A stretch of DNA of 64,000 nucleotides from an uncultured Eubacteriales bacterium (GTDB taxonomy: Bacteria > Bacillota > Clostridia > Oscillospirales > Acutalibacteraceae). Below the pieces are notes generated by a model, which was not told the origin of the DNA, made no database searches, and worked only from the letters and a program-made list of their open reading frames with translations. The translations under genes were made by a program, and so were the position numbers. Shown in pieces: positions 7,396 through 16,489 of this stretch. Each line of letters starts with the position of its first letter. Position 1 is the first letter of the stretch. Where the stretch lies: the NCBI GenBank assembly GCA_934477125.1, contig CAKSOL010000014.1, forward strand, positions 1 to 64,000, read 5' to 3'.

Positions 7396-9593
7396 TCTTG
7401 TTCCCCCTGCCGAATCAATTTGTAATTCATTGCCGTAACCTTTATGCCCTGCATATCATAATCCGAATTTGTATAATTGGTAATTACCTGCGCGCCGTTT
7501 TCAAAGGTTGAAGCGTATACGCCGTCTGCAAGCTGCCGGTGAGAAACCAGCGCCGTTCCGCCCGTCGCCCCGAATATTTCCGAAAGCCGCCTATATTGCT
7601 CTGCGGCGGTCGTCAGCCAATCGTTATAATCAGAATTGTAAAGCCCTGAAAGAAATGTTCCCTTGGTTTTCTCGCCGTTTTGCGCAGTAAAGGAAAAATT
7701 CAGTGCGCTCCCGGTTTCCGCCGCCTTTAGAAACGCCTTTTCGGGATTGCCAGAAAGGTTTACAGGCTCTGTGGAATAGCTGCGGTAGCCGCTCAAAACC
7801 AACTGATAAAACGGAACGCTGCGGTCGGTAATATCATAGCCGCTGTCCGAAGTGGGGGCGGAAATAATATAATCCGAGGCTTCGGCGGCATAACCGAACG
7901 CGCCAGCCGTCAACAGCTCTTTGCCCTGCCCCGCAGCATATTCCAACGCCTTTTTAGCGTAATTCAGCGCCTGATCCCTATCTGTTGAGCCCTTATGATG
8001 ATCCGAATAGAGCGTGCTTCCGAGCTCGCGCAGCGAAATGCCCGAAAGAGCCGAGGTGTTGTATTTTTTAAAATATTTTTCCAAAACCGCGCCGTATTTT
8101 TTCGGTGCCAAAAGACAATAAGGCGTTAAGCTTACGTTTTTCAATCCGTTTGAAAGGCTGTAGGCGTATTGCAGCCCCGGCGTTCCGTCCAATGTGGCGG
8201 CGGAGGCGCTGTTTTTTGTAAAACCGTTTCCGTTTTGCATAAGGCGTACCGTGTTGACATCGGGCAGAAATGTAACTCCGTTGTCATTCGCATATTCAGC
8301 CAGCCGCATAAACTCCTTTTTTCCGCCGAGCTTGCCATCGTATTTTCCTGCGGTAGGCATTTTGCTCGATACTCCGCTTTTTTCCCAACCTACATATGAA
8401 AAAATCAAATTTGATATTCCGGCGTTTTCAATATCGGCTATCATCTTCCGCGCCTGAGAATAGGTGGTAAGCGACACGGTTACCGTCATAGGAATAAAGC
8501 ATACCGTTCCCTTGCGGCGAAGCGCCCCGTAAGCGGTAAAATAAAACGGTAATTCCTCCTGTCTTCCATTCGCCTTGAAATTTTGTTCCTTTTCAAGGTA
8601 AGCTCTGTAAGCCGCCGCCACCGAGTTATAATCCCCCGTCTCGGCAGTCAGGTAATATCGCATACAAAAATCGGTTGAAATGGCTTGCTTTGAAATTTTG
8701 CGCACCGTTTTTGCATTTTTAGAAGAACCGTCCAATACAACCGTTCCCGTAGAACGGTATTCAAACGAAAAGTAAGCGCAGTTATAATTTTTTTTCATTC
8801 CCGCGGTATATGCGTTTATGTAAGAAGACCCGTCTCCGCTTTCAACCAATGCGAGCAACCCGTTTCCGTTTTTGCCGATTCCGAAAATCGGGAACTGCAT
8901 ATTTTTCCGCTCAGTAACCAAACGGTCGGGAGACGCCACAACATCATCGCCGTAAATTCGCTCGTGAATTGCACTGCCCAAGGATTTACCGTTGTTCATT
9001 TCAATAATCGTCCCGCAGCCGTCGGGCAGCAAAATAGTGCCTCTGTCGTCAAAGCTGCCGCAGCCGAAGTAGGGCAAAACCGAAATTTCAAGCAGGCAGT
9101 TTCCGCCTTTTTCCGAAACGCCGTCCTTCGGAATCCTCACCGAAAGATACGAATTGCTCAATTCGTATTCCAGCGTTACCGAAATTTCATCCTCGGGGAA
9201 ATTGTAAACAAACCTGCACCCATTTTTGGTTTTTGAAAACGAAAGCCCGCCCTTTGCCACCGAAGCCACGGCGGAGTTTCTTTCCTGCGGAGAATTTTTT
9301 GTATCGTAATACAATATTTCAAGCTGAGCGCCCATAAGCCGCTTTTGTCCCTTGCCTAAGCGCTCGTCGGCATAGGAAAAATCGGGATTTGATTTCCAAC
9401 TTATTCCGCTTTTGGTATTTATTAAAGCAACTTCTCCGTTTTCGGCATTCGCATAAAACGACAAATCCCCCTTTGTAAGAACACTCGTCATACCGTCAGC
9501 AGGGGGTTCCGCCGCCGAGACGCGGCTGCACGGTGTGAAAATTAAAACCGCGAGCGAAGCAAAAATTGCCGCAAAAGCCGAATACCGTTTCAT
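7392..9593 (-). CDS. DUF5696-like secreted protein of ABC sugar-transport loci
   Basis: A 733-residue protein with a signal peptide (about 1-27, ending near VSA) and no later membrane helix, so exported. The first 300 residues look beta-rich; residues about 350-600 read like a TIM-barrel region with acidic motifs, such as DVNTVRL and DRDQALNYAKKALEYA, resembling glycosidase-like folds. I associate it with DUF5696 from general resemblance and context (ABC permeases plus YIP1 and NHL proteins); the family has no function I know of. Its stop overlaps the downstream permease start, and the YIP1-like gene lies 30 bp upstream. Possible roles are a surface hydrolase or a glycan-presenting partner of the importer. 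Neither is shown by the sequence. Confidence 0.65.
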   Translation of the reverse strand: MKRYSAFAAIFASLAVLIFTPCSRVSAAEPPADGMTSVLTKGDLSFYANAENGEVALINTKSGISWKSNPDFSYADERLGKGQKRLMGAQLEILYYDTKNSPQERNSAVASVAKGGLSFSKTKNGCRFVYNFPEDEISVTLEYELSNSYLSVRIPKDGVSEKGGNCLLEISVLPYFGCGSFDDRGTILLPDGCGTIIEMNNGKSLGSAIHERIYGDDVVASPDRLVTERKNMQFPIFGIGKNGNGLLALVESGDGSSYINAYTAGMKKNYNCAYFSFEYRSTGTVVLDGSSKNAKTVRKISKQAISTDFCMRYYLTAETGDYNSVAAAYRAYLEKEQNFKANGRQEELPFYFTAYGALRRKGTVCFIPMTVTVSLTTYSQARKMIADIENAGISNLIFSYVGWEKSGVSSKMPTAGKYDGKLGGKKEFMRLAEYANDNGVTFLPDVNTVRLMQNGNGFTKNSASAATLDGTPGLQYAYSLSNGLKNVSLTPYCLLAPKKYGAVLEKYFKKYNTSALSGISLRELGSTLYSDHHKGSTDRDQALNYAKKALEYAAGQGKELLTAGAFGYAAEASDYIISAPTSDSGYDITDRSVPFYQLVLSGYRSYSTEPVNLSGNPEKAFLKAAETGSALNFSFTAQNGEKTKGTFLSGLYNSDYNDWLTTAAEQYRRLSEIFGATGGTALVSHRQLADGVYASTFENGAQVITNYTNSDYDMQGIKVTAMNYKLIRQGEQE

Positions 9594-9623
9594 AAATTGC
9601 CTCCTTTAAGCCATACGGCTTTA

Positions 9624-10253
9624 TTAAAGTCTGAACGACATTTCATTGAAAATAGTTACGCAAAACACATAAACGTTATGTAATAAAGTAAAAAACAACA
9701 ATAAAAGAAAAATAACAATCACAATACCGATTGCAGTGAACAAAAGCGTTACAATGTTTTTAAATGTTGTAAATTGATGTACGCTCATTGTGCCTATAAA
9801 AAGCAGCAACCCGCTCCAGGCATAAAGCAGAAACATCATTACATAGTAAAAGAACGCTTCCTCATTTGTAAATAAATGCCCTGCCAGTGTAAGCGGAATT
9901 GATGCCATAGCATACGGCAGCATAGAGTAGCACGAAACTATCCATATTTCGGAAAAGCGACCTTTTCCGTCCAAAAGCGTGCAGAAAAGCCAATTTGAAA
10001 GTGAGAAAAGCAAAAGCAGCCCTATACAGCCCGCAAGCGACCATAAAAGATTGACGTCCTCGGTCTTTCCTTTTCTGAAAAGAAAAGCCGAAAGCACCTG
10101 ATTAACCACTACCGCCGCGCAAAAAAGAGCGCAAACCGCATTTGCAAGCTTTAAAGAGCCCTTACGGTTGAACTTCATTTCTTCAAAACCGGTTACGGGG
10201 TGAAACAATATATAAAATAAATACCTTACGGGCGACATTTCACCGTATTTCAT
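9624..10253 (-). CDS. YIP1-family-like integral membrane protein
   Basis: A 209-residue, very hydrophobic protein with about five membrane helices and a short soluble N-terminus containing PVTGFEEMKFNRKGS, typical of bacterial YIP1-domain proteins. The start ATG at 10,253 overlaps the stop of the NHL/TPR gene by 4 bp, so the two are probably made together. The biochemical role of bacterial YIP1 proteins in sugar loci is unknown to me. The tight coupling to the NHL protein and the DUF5696-like protein suggests a membrane complex associated with one of the importers; that is inference. Confidence 0.7.
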   Translation of the reverse strand: MKYGEMSPVRYLFYILFHPVTGFEEMKFNRKGSLKLANAVCALFCAAVVVNQVLSAFLFRKGKTEDVNLLWSLAGCIGLLLLFSLSNWLFCTLLDGKGRFSEIWIVSCYSMLPYAMASIPLTLAGHLFTNEEAFFYYVMMFLLYAWSGLLLFIGTMSVHQFTTFKNIVTLLFTAIGIVIVIFLLLLFFTLLHNVYVFCVTIFNEMSFRL

Positions 10254-11737
10254 ACCGTTTCCCCCTTTTCGGAACGAATCAGCCTATACACAGCCTTACC
10301 GAATTTTTTAAACATACCCGACTTTATACCGAGCGCCGCTGTGACCGTAATAACAAGGATCGCCGCAAAATAAAGCCCCATATTCTTTTTAAGCCTTTCA
10401 TTTCGGTACTCCTTGTATGCCTCTGAATAATGCGTGCGGTCGCCGGCAAGCTCAAAATATTTCATTGCCTGCTTATATTCTCCGAATTGATAAAGCGCTT
10501 TACCGTAGCCGAGGTTGGCAAGATAGCTGCCTGCGTCATACCGCAGCACCTCCTGCCACAGCGGCAGTGATTCCGAAAAGCGGCCATCCATATACACGTC
10601 TATCGCGTTATACAAAGCAGTTCCGTATTCCGTTAAGGTGAAAACCGTAAAGCAGCCTTTTTTTCCGTCCAGCACAACAATATCGTTACCGTTAAATGTA
10701 AGCGCAACAGGGTCTGCAAAGCAGCCCTTAAGGCTGCCCTGACCGCCGAAAACCGAAAGCAGGTCTCCCTCGCGGCTGTAAAGAAACACCTTTGCGTCGG
10801 TCCTGTCCAATGCGGCAAATACCGTTTTTTCGCAAACCGAAATCGATTCAAGCGAGGAATACCGATTTTTTCCGTTGTATTCATAAGGCTCATAATCGCC
10901 GAAAAAGAGCTTTTTACCGTCAGTTCCGTTTAAAATGTTGTTTCCAAGGGGATTTAGCTTTTTTATTCTTCCGTCGGGAGATTTTGAGGAGGCTACACAG
11001 GTGTAAACAAAATCCTCCTCGTCAATATCAAGCGATGAATATTGCACGGGAACATAACGCGACATTTTTGAGCGTTGCTCCTTTGTGGCAAGCTTTTTCC
11101 AAAGATTTTCCGTTATAATTTTAAGCGTAGGCTCAACGGTATTGCTGCCGTAAAAGCCGGTGAAATTAAGATTTTCATCAAATACTACCGCGCCCTGGTA
11201 AATTCCGTCGCAAAGGACATACAGCACACCCGTACCCGTAACAACCAAATCCTCCGGCAAAAATTCTTTGTCCTGAGGGAAAAGCTCGGATTCGGGCTTT
11301 GTTAAAATCCGTTTAATTTCTCCGCCGTTATCACAAACCAAAATCCGGCGGTTTCCGTTATCGGAAATATAAAGTGTTCCGTCGGTCGCTACAAAAACAT
11401 TTGTGGGAGAATTTAAGCCTTGTTTTTCGCCGTCAAGTAAAAATTCAGTATAGATTCGTACAGTATGGTATTCGGAATTTAGCTTTATAATACGGTTGTT
11501 TTTGCAATCGGTAATATAAATATTTCCGTCATTGCCGCTTGTAATATCTGTTGGAGAATTCATTTCCCCCGTTCCCAAGCTCTTTCCGTCTGCTGTAAAC
11601 AATGCGGTGTAAACATCCGGCGAGTCTGTCGGCTCATTGTATGCGTTGTATGTGTACGTACGGTACGGCTCAGCGCTTACGGAAAAGCTGCCTGCAACGG
11701 CAATAAGCGCTGCAATAATACAGACAATTCGTTTCAA
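10250..11737 (-). CDS. Secreted NHL beta-propeller protein with TPR and C-terminal membrane anchor
   Basis: A 495-residue protein with a signal peptide (about 1-22). NHL-type repeats follow (for example SPTDITSGNDGNIYITDCKN and SPTNVFVATDGTLYISDNGN near 61-130), with more blades to about 375. A TPR-like helical hairpin lies at about 395-450, a membrane helix at about 455-473, and a basic cytoplasmic tail at the end. The propeller should sit outside the membrane. Such domains bind proteins or ligands and are rarely catalytic. It is translationally coupled to the YIP1-like gene and follows the permease at 11,755 by 17 bp, suggesting a scaffold or sensor next to the importers. Domain reading is solid; role is inference. 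Confidence 0.75.
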   Translation of the reverse strand: MKRIVCIIAALIAVAGSFSVSAEPYRTYTYNAYNEPTDSPDVYTALFTADGKSLGTGEMNSPTDITSGNDGNIYITDCKNNRIIKLNSEYHTVRIYTEFLLDGEKQGLNSPTNVFVATDGTLYISDNGNRRILVCDNGGEIKRILTKPESELFPQDKEFLPEDLVVTGTGVLYVLCDGIYQGAVVFDENLNFTGFYGSNTVEPTLKIITENLWKKLATKEQRSKMSRYVPVQYSSLDIDEEDFVYTCVASSKSPDGRIKKLNPLGNNILNGTDGKKLFFGDYEPYEYNGKNRYSSLESISVCEKTVFAALDRTDAKVFLYSREGDLLSVFGGQGSLKGCFADPVALTFNGNDIVVLDGKKGCFTVFTLTEYGTALYNAIDVYMDGRFSESLPLWQEVLRYDAGSYLANLGYGKALYQFGEYKQAMKYFELAGDRTHYSEAYKEYRNERLKKNMGLYFAAILVITVTAALGIKSGMFKKFGKAVYRLIRSEKGETV

Positions 11738-11754
11738 AGCATTTCCCCCTTCCG

Positions 11755-12648
11755 TTAATCCTTCATTCCGGAATGAGACATCGTTTCCAAAATCTGCGAC
11801 TGCGAGCAGACGAAGATAAGAATAGGCGGAATCATCAGTATTACCGCCGCCGCGGAAGCCTCTCCCATACGGACAATACCGCCGTCGCTTATTTGGTGAA
11901 GCATGGTCGGTAAAACCTTGAGCGATTCATCGTAAATATAGTTTGAGCCCTCATCGTTCCAAACGGTTTGGAACGAGAAAATAATACAGGTGAGCCATGC
12001 GGGCTTTACGTTGGGCATAACGATTCGCCAAAATATCTTCAGTGAGCCTGCACCGTCCACCCTTGCGGCCTCAATCATTGCGTCGGGAATTCCCGTAATA
12101 AACTGCTTCATAAGAAAAAGCCCGAGCGAAGAGCCTATTGCCGGAAAAATAATTGCAAACTGCGTATCTATAAGGCCCAGCCGCGATAAAACAATATAAA
12201 GCGGCAGTGCGGTTACCTGTGTGGTGAACAAAAGAGAAACCACAATAAAATCAAAATAGCCCTTTGAACCGGGAAATTTGAATTTTGCCAGCGGAAATGC
12301 CGCCATTGAAGCGAAAATCACATGCAGCCCGGTTGCAAGGAGTGTGACAAAGGCGCTGTTCCACAAATATCTTGTAAACGGCACGCGTGACTCCTCAATC
12401 AAATCGAAAAGAGAAAGGTAGTTATCTCCTGTGGGGCTTGTAACAAAAAAGCGCGGCGGGTATATGAATATTTCATCTACCGGTTTGACGGACTGGATCA
12501 CAGCATATAAAAACGGCAAAAACATCAGACTGCCGGTTATAATTAAAAATATAAGCAACGCTGCGCTTCCCGCACGGGAACGCGAAATTTTTCGACTGCC
12601 CGTTTCGCGAATTTTACCCTTTTTTTCGGTATTTTTCACATTCAACAT
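11755..12648 (-). CDS. Carbohydrate ABC transporter permease (MalG-type), second system
   Basis: A 297-residue permease with about six membrane helices and the EAA loop DAMIEAARVDGAGSLKIFWR. A GGGGGAAGG site precedes the ATG at 12,648. It is paired with the MalF-type subunit at 12,672-13,586 and with the fused binding protein upstream. It is clearly separate from the permease pair at 5.5-7.4 kb, so the locus carries two importers. Confidence 0.92.
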   Translation of the reverse strand: MLNVKNTEKKGKIRETGSRKISRSRAGSAALLIFLIITGSLMFLPFLYAVIQSVKPVDEIFIYPPRFFVTSPTGDNYLSLFDLIEESRVPFTRYLWNSAFVTLLATGLHVIFASMAAFPLAKFKFPGSKGYFDFIVVSLLFTTQVTALPLYIVLSRLGLIDTQFAIIFPAIGSSLGLFLMKQFITGIPDAMIEAARVDGAGSLKIFWRIVMPNVKPAWLTCIIFSFQTVWNDEGSNYIYDESLKVLPTMLHQISDGGIVRMGEASAAAVILMIPPILIFVCSQSQILETMSHSGMKD

Positions 12649-12671
12649 AAACCCTTCCCCCTTTCGTATAT

Positions 12672-13586
12672 TTAAGCATCGTTGAACCTTCTTAAAACCG
12701 CTTTTACTATTTGGTTCATTAAAAACATCATTAAAAACAAAACGGTAGCTATCGCGCAGGCATATCCCATTTCATAGCGGTTATTGCCGTAGTCCATAAT
12801 ATGGGTCACAATCGTAGAGGCGCAGTAATCGGTTGACGGAAAGCCCGCCAAAGCGTTGCAAATAGCGCCGACCGAAAATGAGCTTGAAATCTGCATTACG
12901 GCGGCAAACATCATTGAAGGTCCCATTGACGGAAGCGTGATTTTTATAAGCTCCTGAAAGCGGTTGCGTATTCCGTCTATTGCGCCCGCCTCGTAAAGGC
13001 TGCGGTCTACGCCCTGCAGTCCTGCAATAAGGGCTAAAAACGATGTCCCGAGAGACAGCCAAATCTGCACAACTATAATTATTCCCAGCGCATATTTCGG
13101 ATTTGTAAACCACAGTACCGGTTCTTCAATCAATCCGAGCCGCAAAAGCGTGCTGTTTACAAGTCCGTAGCTGTCGCCGCTGAAAATGTAGCTCCAAATC
13201 ACATATAATGAACCCGATATTGACGGCGCATAGAAAATAAGCGTCATAACATTCCGCATTACCGGTCCGAATTCGTTTATCATCCATGCAAAAAGAATAC
13301 AGAGAAAATAGCTTATCGGTCCTGTAATAACAGCAAACACAAGCGTATTTTTTAAGGATTTCAAAAAAATTTCATCTTCTAAAAACAAACGCGTGTAATT
13401 AAAAAATCCGCGGAACTGCGCCGGCTGCAATAAATTAAAGTATGTAAAGCTCAAATAAATTGCAACGCATATGGGAATAACGGTAAAGGTGAGAAAAAAT
13501 ACCGAATAAGGAGCGAGCATTAAATAATTTTCGCTGTTTTTACGGATTTCCCTGCCGAGATAACGGATATTGGATTCTTTTTTCAT
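12672..13586 (-). CDS. Carbohydrate ABC transporter permease (MalF-type), second system
   Basis: A 304-residue permease with an N-terminal membrane helix at about 24-45 and a degenerate EAA loop (DRSLYEAGAIDGIRNRFQEL). The ATG at 13,586 overlaps the stop of the large binding-protein gene (ATGA), so this permease is most likely the direct partner of that fused binding protein. The MalG-type subunit follows after 23 bp. Confidence 0.92.
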   Translation of the reverse strand: MKKESNIRYLGREIRKNSENYLMLAPYSVFFLTFTVIPICVAIYLSFTYFNLLQPAQFRGFFNYTRLFLEDEIFLKSLKNTLVFAVITGPISYFLCILFAWMINEFGPVMRNVMTLIFYAPSISGSLYVIWSYIFSGDSYGLVNSTLLRLGLIEEPVLWFTNPKYALGIIIVVQIWLSLGTSFLALIAGLQGVDRSLYEAGAIDGIRNRFQELIKITLPSMGPSMMFAAVMQISSSFSVGAICNALAGFPSTDYCASTIVTHIMDYGNNRYEMGYACAIATVLFLMMFLMNQIVKAVLRRFNDA

Positions 13587-16462
13587 TTTCCGCTTTCTCC
13601 CTTCAATCCGAATTCCTCGCGCTTTCGCTCAAGCTCATTATTAATTTCGGTGTTGTATTTATAAAGCACCTCGCGCGGGTTTGAGTTATTAACCGTAACC
13701 TTTCTGTAAGCGTTATAAATATTTCGCGTTACATAATAGCTTGCAATGCTTTGCGGAATACCCTTTGCGGCATTCAGCTGCTTCAAAATCACCGAGCTTT
13801 CACGCACAGTCCACGGGAGTTCCGGCACGGCAGCCAAATTAGCGCTGTTATACCTCGCCGATTCACCGATAAGCGCCTCCATATTTCGCCCGTACTCCGC
13901 CTGCGCCTTTGCGCTTGCAAACCACTTGACAAATTTCCATGCCGCCTGCTTGTTTTTGCAGTTGTTCATAATAACCGCGGCAGTGCAGGAAACCGCCGTG
14001 GAGCGATTGACAGAGCCGTCCTCCCTTACCGTTCCCGGAACGGGAACCATAGTCCACATTCCCGATATTTCGGGCGCCGCAACCGCCAGCTTGTTATACA
14101 TGGTGTAAGCCTCAATGCCTATGGGGATTTCTCCCGAACGGAAACGGTTATAAAAATCATAATCTATCGGCACATCGTATTTTGTGTAATAGCCCGTCCA
14201 TTCCTTAAAGGCGTCAAGCGCCGTTTCACTGTCGAATACGGTAGCCGAAACATTGTCATTGTAATAATTCTGCCCGTTTTGCAAAAGCAGGCTGTTAAAT
14301 ACGCAAAAGCCACCGCCGTCAATAGTAACCTTTGGCAGACCTATATTCATATTTCTGCGCTGCAGGGTGGGTATAAGCTTATAAAGCTCCACCCAGGTTT
14401 CGGGTATTGAAAGCCCCAATTCCTCGAAAATATCCGTTCTTACAAACATCATATTCATATCGGCGGTCATAGGTATTCCGTACAAGCCGCCGTTATAACG
14501 AAAGCCTACGGTTTCTTCATATGAAAACTCCTTGAGCAACTCATCGCAGCCATCAAGCGAGGATAACTCCGCCAACGCGCCGCGAACCGCGAGGTTAACA
14601 GGCTGGTCGGCGGCAATATATAAAGCCACATCAGGTCCCGTTCCGGCATAGGTTGCCTGTATCAAAGAGCCCTTTGAAAGCTTTATCTGCACGGCAATGT
14701 TATTGTTTTTTGAAAAATCGTTATCAACCAGTTCCCTAACCACCTGTGCCTGATCTCGGCTTATTGAAACCCAAACGTCAATTTTTTCGGCGTCTGCGGC
14801 TGCGTCGCCCACGGAATTATAATCGGTTGTAAACGAGCCTATAAACTGCCTGAAACCGAAGGCTATATTTTTAAAGAACCCGACAGAGGTATCGGTATAT
14901 TCGCCTTGTGCCGACTTTACTTCAATATAGTCAAGCTCTAAGGGCTGCTCCTTCAGCCTTACAACAAGGGATGAAAGGCTGCTTATATTATCCGAAAATC
15001 CGGAAATGGATTCGGTAATTTTATCGGCGTCATCTATGTAGCCGCCAAGCTGCGACACCAAACGCTGCAGGGTTGCGGTGTCGCTGTCTCTGCCGCCGTA
15101 TTTTTTTTGCAGGGCGTCGTACTGCTCTTTAAGTATATCCCGCTGCTTTTTCATATCCTCAATCAGATTGGGAATTTCCTTATCAAGGTTGTAATCTCTG
15201 TAAGCGTCGGGTGAAGTGCCTGTAAGCATAATTACGCTACGGTAAATTCGGTTTAATTGCAGCACGCTTGCCTGCAGCGCCTCGGTAAGCTCGGCGGTAT
15301 CGCCCGGTATTACCTGCATTGCAATGGAATGAACGCCTTTTGTAAAATAAAAGCCGTAATCCTTTACTCCGTTTCCGAGCGTTTTAAAATACCAGCTGCG
15401 CGCGTAGTTAAAATCAATTTGTGAAAGCTCTTTAAAAGGAACAGCGCCGTCGATATATATTTTTCGCGATGAAGCATACCCGCGGTGGTAATTCTGGCGC
15501 ACGCGCATACCAATGTTATAGTAGCCCTCGGTTTCAATTTCAAACTCCCAATATATCCACTGCCCCTCGGTCTGCCAGTTATAATCACCCACGGTGTTGT
15601 ATCTTGTAAGCACCGGGTCGGACGGTACGGTTTCGGCGTGGCTTCTGTCCTCCATAGGAACTATTGATGAATCGGAGCGGTACTTCATCTTCTCGCCCTG
15701 AATAATCACCGAGTCCGCTTTATCGGCGCTCTCGCCCCCCGAAACCGCAGCCGAATAGCTCTCATAGCTTTCGGGCTCCTCCTCACCCTCAAGCGTTATT
15801 GAGGAAATAAGCAGATCGGTGCTTATGCCTATAAGCTCAACGGTGTTTTCACCCTCAAAAAAGGCAAATTCATACGGTTCGTTGCTTACTCCCTCGCTGT
15901 CGGATAGAAAAACCTCCTGCCATTTTACCACCTGAACCGCCGCGGGGCGCTTTTCGTTCCCTGTGCTGTCAACGGCAAAGTCGTCGGTCTCGTTTTTCCA
16001 TATTTTAGAAAGTCCTACATCCCGGCAGGCGGTAAACGGGTATTCGTTGTTGATTTTAAGCCCCAAACTTATGCTGTTGTTGCTTTCAAGGGCGCAGTAA
16101 CGTATTTTGAGGCGATAACGCGCCCCTTTAGATACATTAAACCGCCAAAGCACGGATGAATCCTTTTCGGACGATACCCACCGAATAATCTTTCCGCTTT
16201 CTTGCTCGGCGGAATTTTCCAAAGAAATATTATCGCCTGCAATTTCTGCGCAGTCGGCCGCGTAAAGCGAAAGCTTTTCGCCGGGGTTTGACGGAACGGA
16301 GCCTGTATTGCGGCAATATTCAGGATATGTCACCTGATCGGAAGCGGATATATTTCCGTTTTGTGTTTCGGTTTTTTCTTCAGCGATAACCCGGCTTAAC
16401 GGCAAACCTGCCGTTAAGCCCATTAAACCGCAAATGCACAATACCGCCATCACCTTTTTCAT
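13583..16462 (-). CDS. Sugar-binding protein of an ABC importer fused to carbohydrate-binding-like domains
   Basis: About 960 residues, far longer than a usual 400-550-residue binding protein. After a signal peptide (about 1-27) come two beta-rich regions (roughly 60-235 and 255-430) with phrases such as WQTEGQWIYWEFEIETEGYYN and FYFTKGVHSIAMQVIPGD that resemble jelly-roll carbohydrate-binding modules. A predicted coiled coil follows at about 440-515, then a family-1 extracellular solute-binding domain from about 570 to the C-terminus (for example NGGLYGIPMTADMNMMFVRT and AAWKFVKWFASAKAQAEYGR). There is no lipobox, so anchoring may rely on uncleaved signal or partners. I prefer the ATG at 16,462 over 16,471 because the AAAGGA site abuts the earlier ATG. 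The stop overlaps the next permease. It probably captures a polymer and hands oligosaccharides to the permeases. Confidence 0.85.
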   Translation of the reverse strand: MKKVMAVLCICGLMGLTAGLPLSRVIAEEKTETQNGNISASDQVTYPEYCRNTGSVPSNPGEKLSLYAADCAEIAGDNISLENSAEQESGKIIRWVSSEKDSSVLWRFNVSKGARYRLKIRYCALESNNSISLGLKINNEYPFTACRDVGLSKIWKNETDDFAVDSTGNEKRPAAVQVVKWQEVFLSDSEGVSNEPYEFAFFEGENTVELIGISTDLLISSITLEGEEEPESYESYSAAVSGGESADKADSVIIQGEKMKYRSDSSIVPMEDRSHAETVPSDPVLTRYNTVGDYNWQTEGQWIYWEFEIETEGYYNIGMRVRQNYHRGYASSRKIYIDGAVPFKELSQIDFNYARSWYFKTLGNGVKDYGFYFTKGVHSIAMQVIPGDTAELTEALQASVLQLNRIYRSVIMLTGTSPDAYRDYNLDKEIPNLIEDMKKQRDILKEQYDALQKKYGGRDSDTATLQRLVSQLGGYIDDADKITESISGFSDNISSLSSLVVRLKEQPLELDYIEVKSAQGEYTDTSVGFFKNIAFGFRQFIGSFTTDYNSVGDAAADAEKIDVWVSISRDQAQVVRELVDNDFSKNNNIAVQIKLSKGSLIQATYAGTGPDVALYIAADQPVNLAVRGALAELSSLDGCDELLKEFSYEETVGFRYNGGLYGIPMTADMNMMFVRTDIFEELGLSIPETWVELYKLIPTLQRRNMNIGLPKVTIDGGGFCVFNSLLLQNGQNYYNDNVSATVFDSETALDAFKEWTGYYTKYDVPIDYDFYNRFRSGEIPIGIEAYTMYNKLAVAAPEISGMWTMVPVPGTVREDGSVNRSTAVSCTAAVIMNNCKNKQAAWKFVKWFASAKAQAEYGRNMEALIGESARYNSANLAAVPELPWTVRESSVILKQLNAAKGIPQSIASYYVTRNIYNAYRKVTVNNSNPREVLYKYNTEINNELERKREEFGLKGESGK

Positions 16463-16489
16463 TGCTTCCATTCCTTTCAGTTACGGGGT

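Noticed and set aside
13751..14410. Open frame of 219 codons on the plus strand
   Set aside because: Antisense to the solute-binding domain of the fused binding protein; no start signal or recognisable domain.
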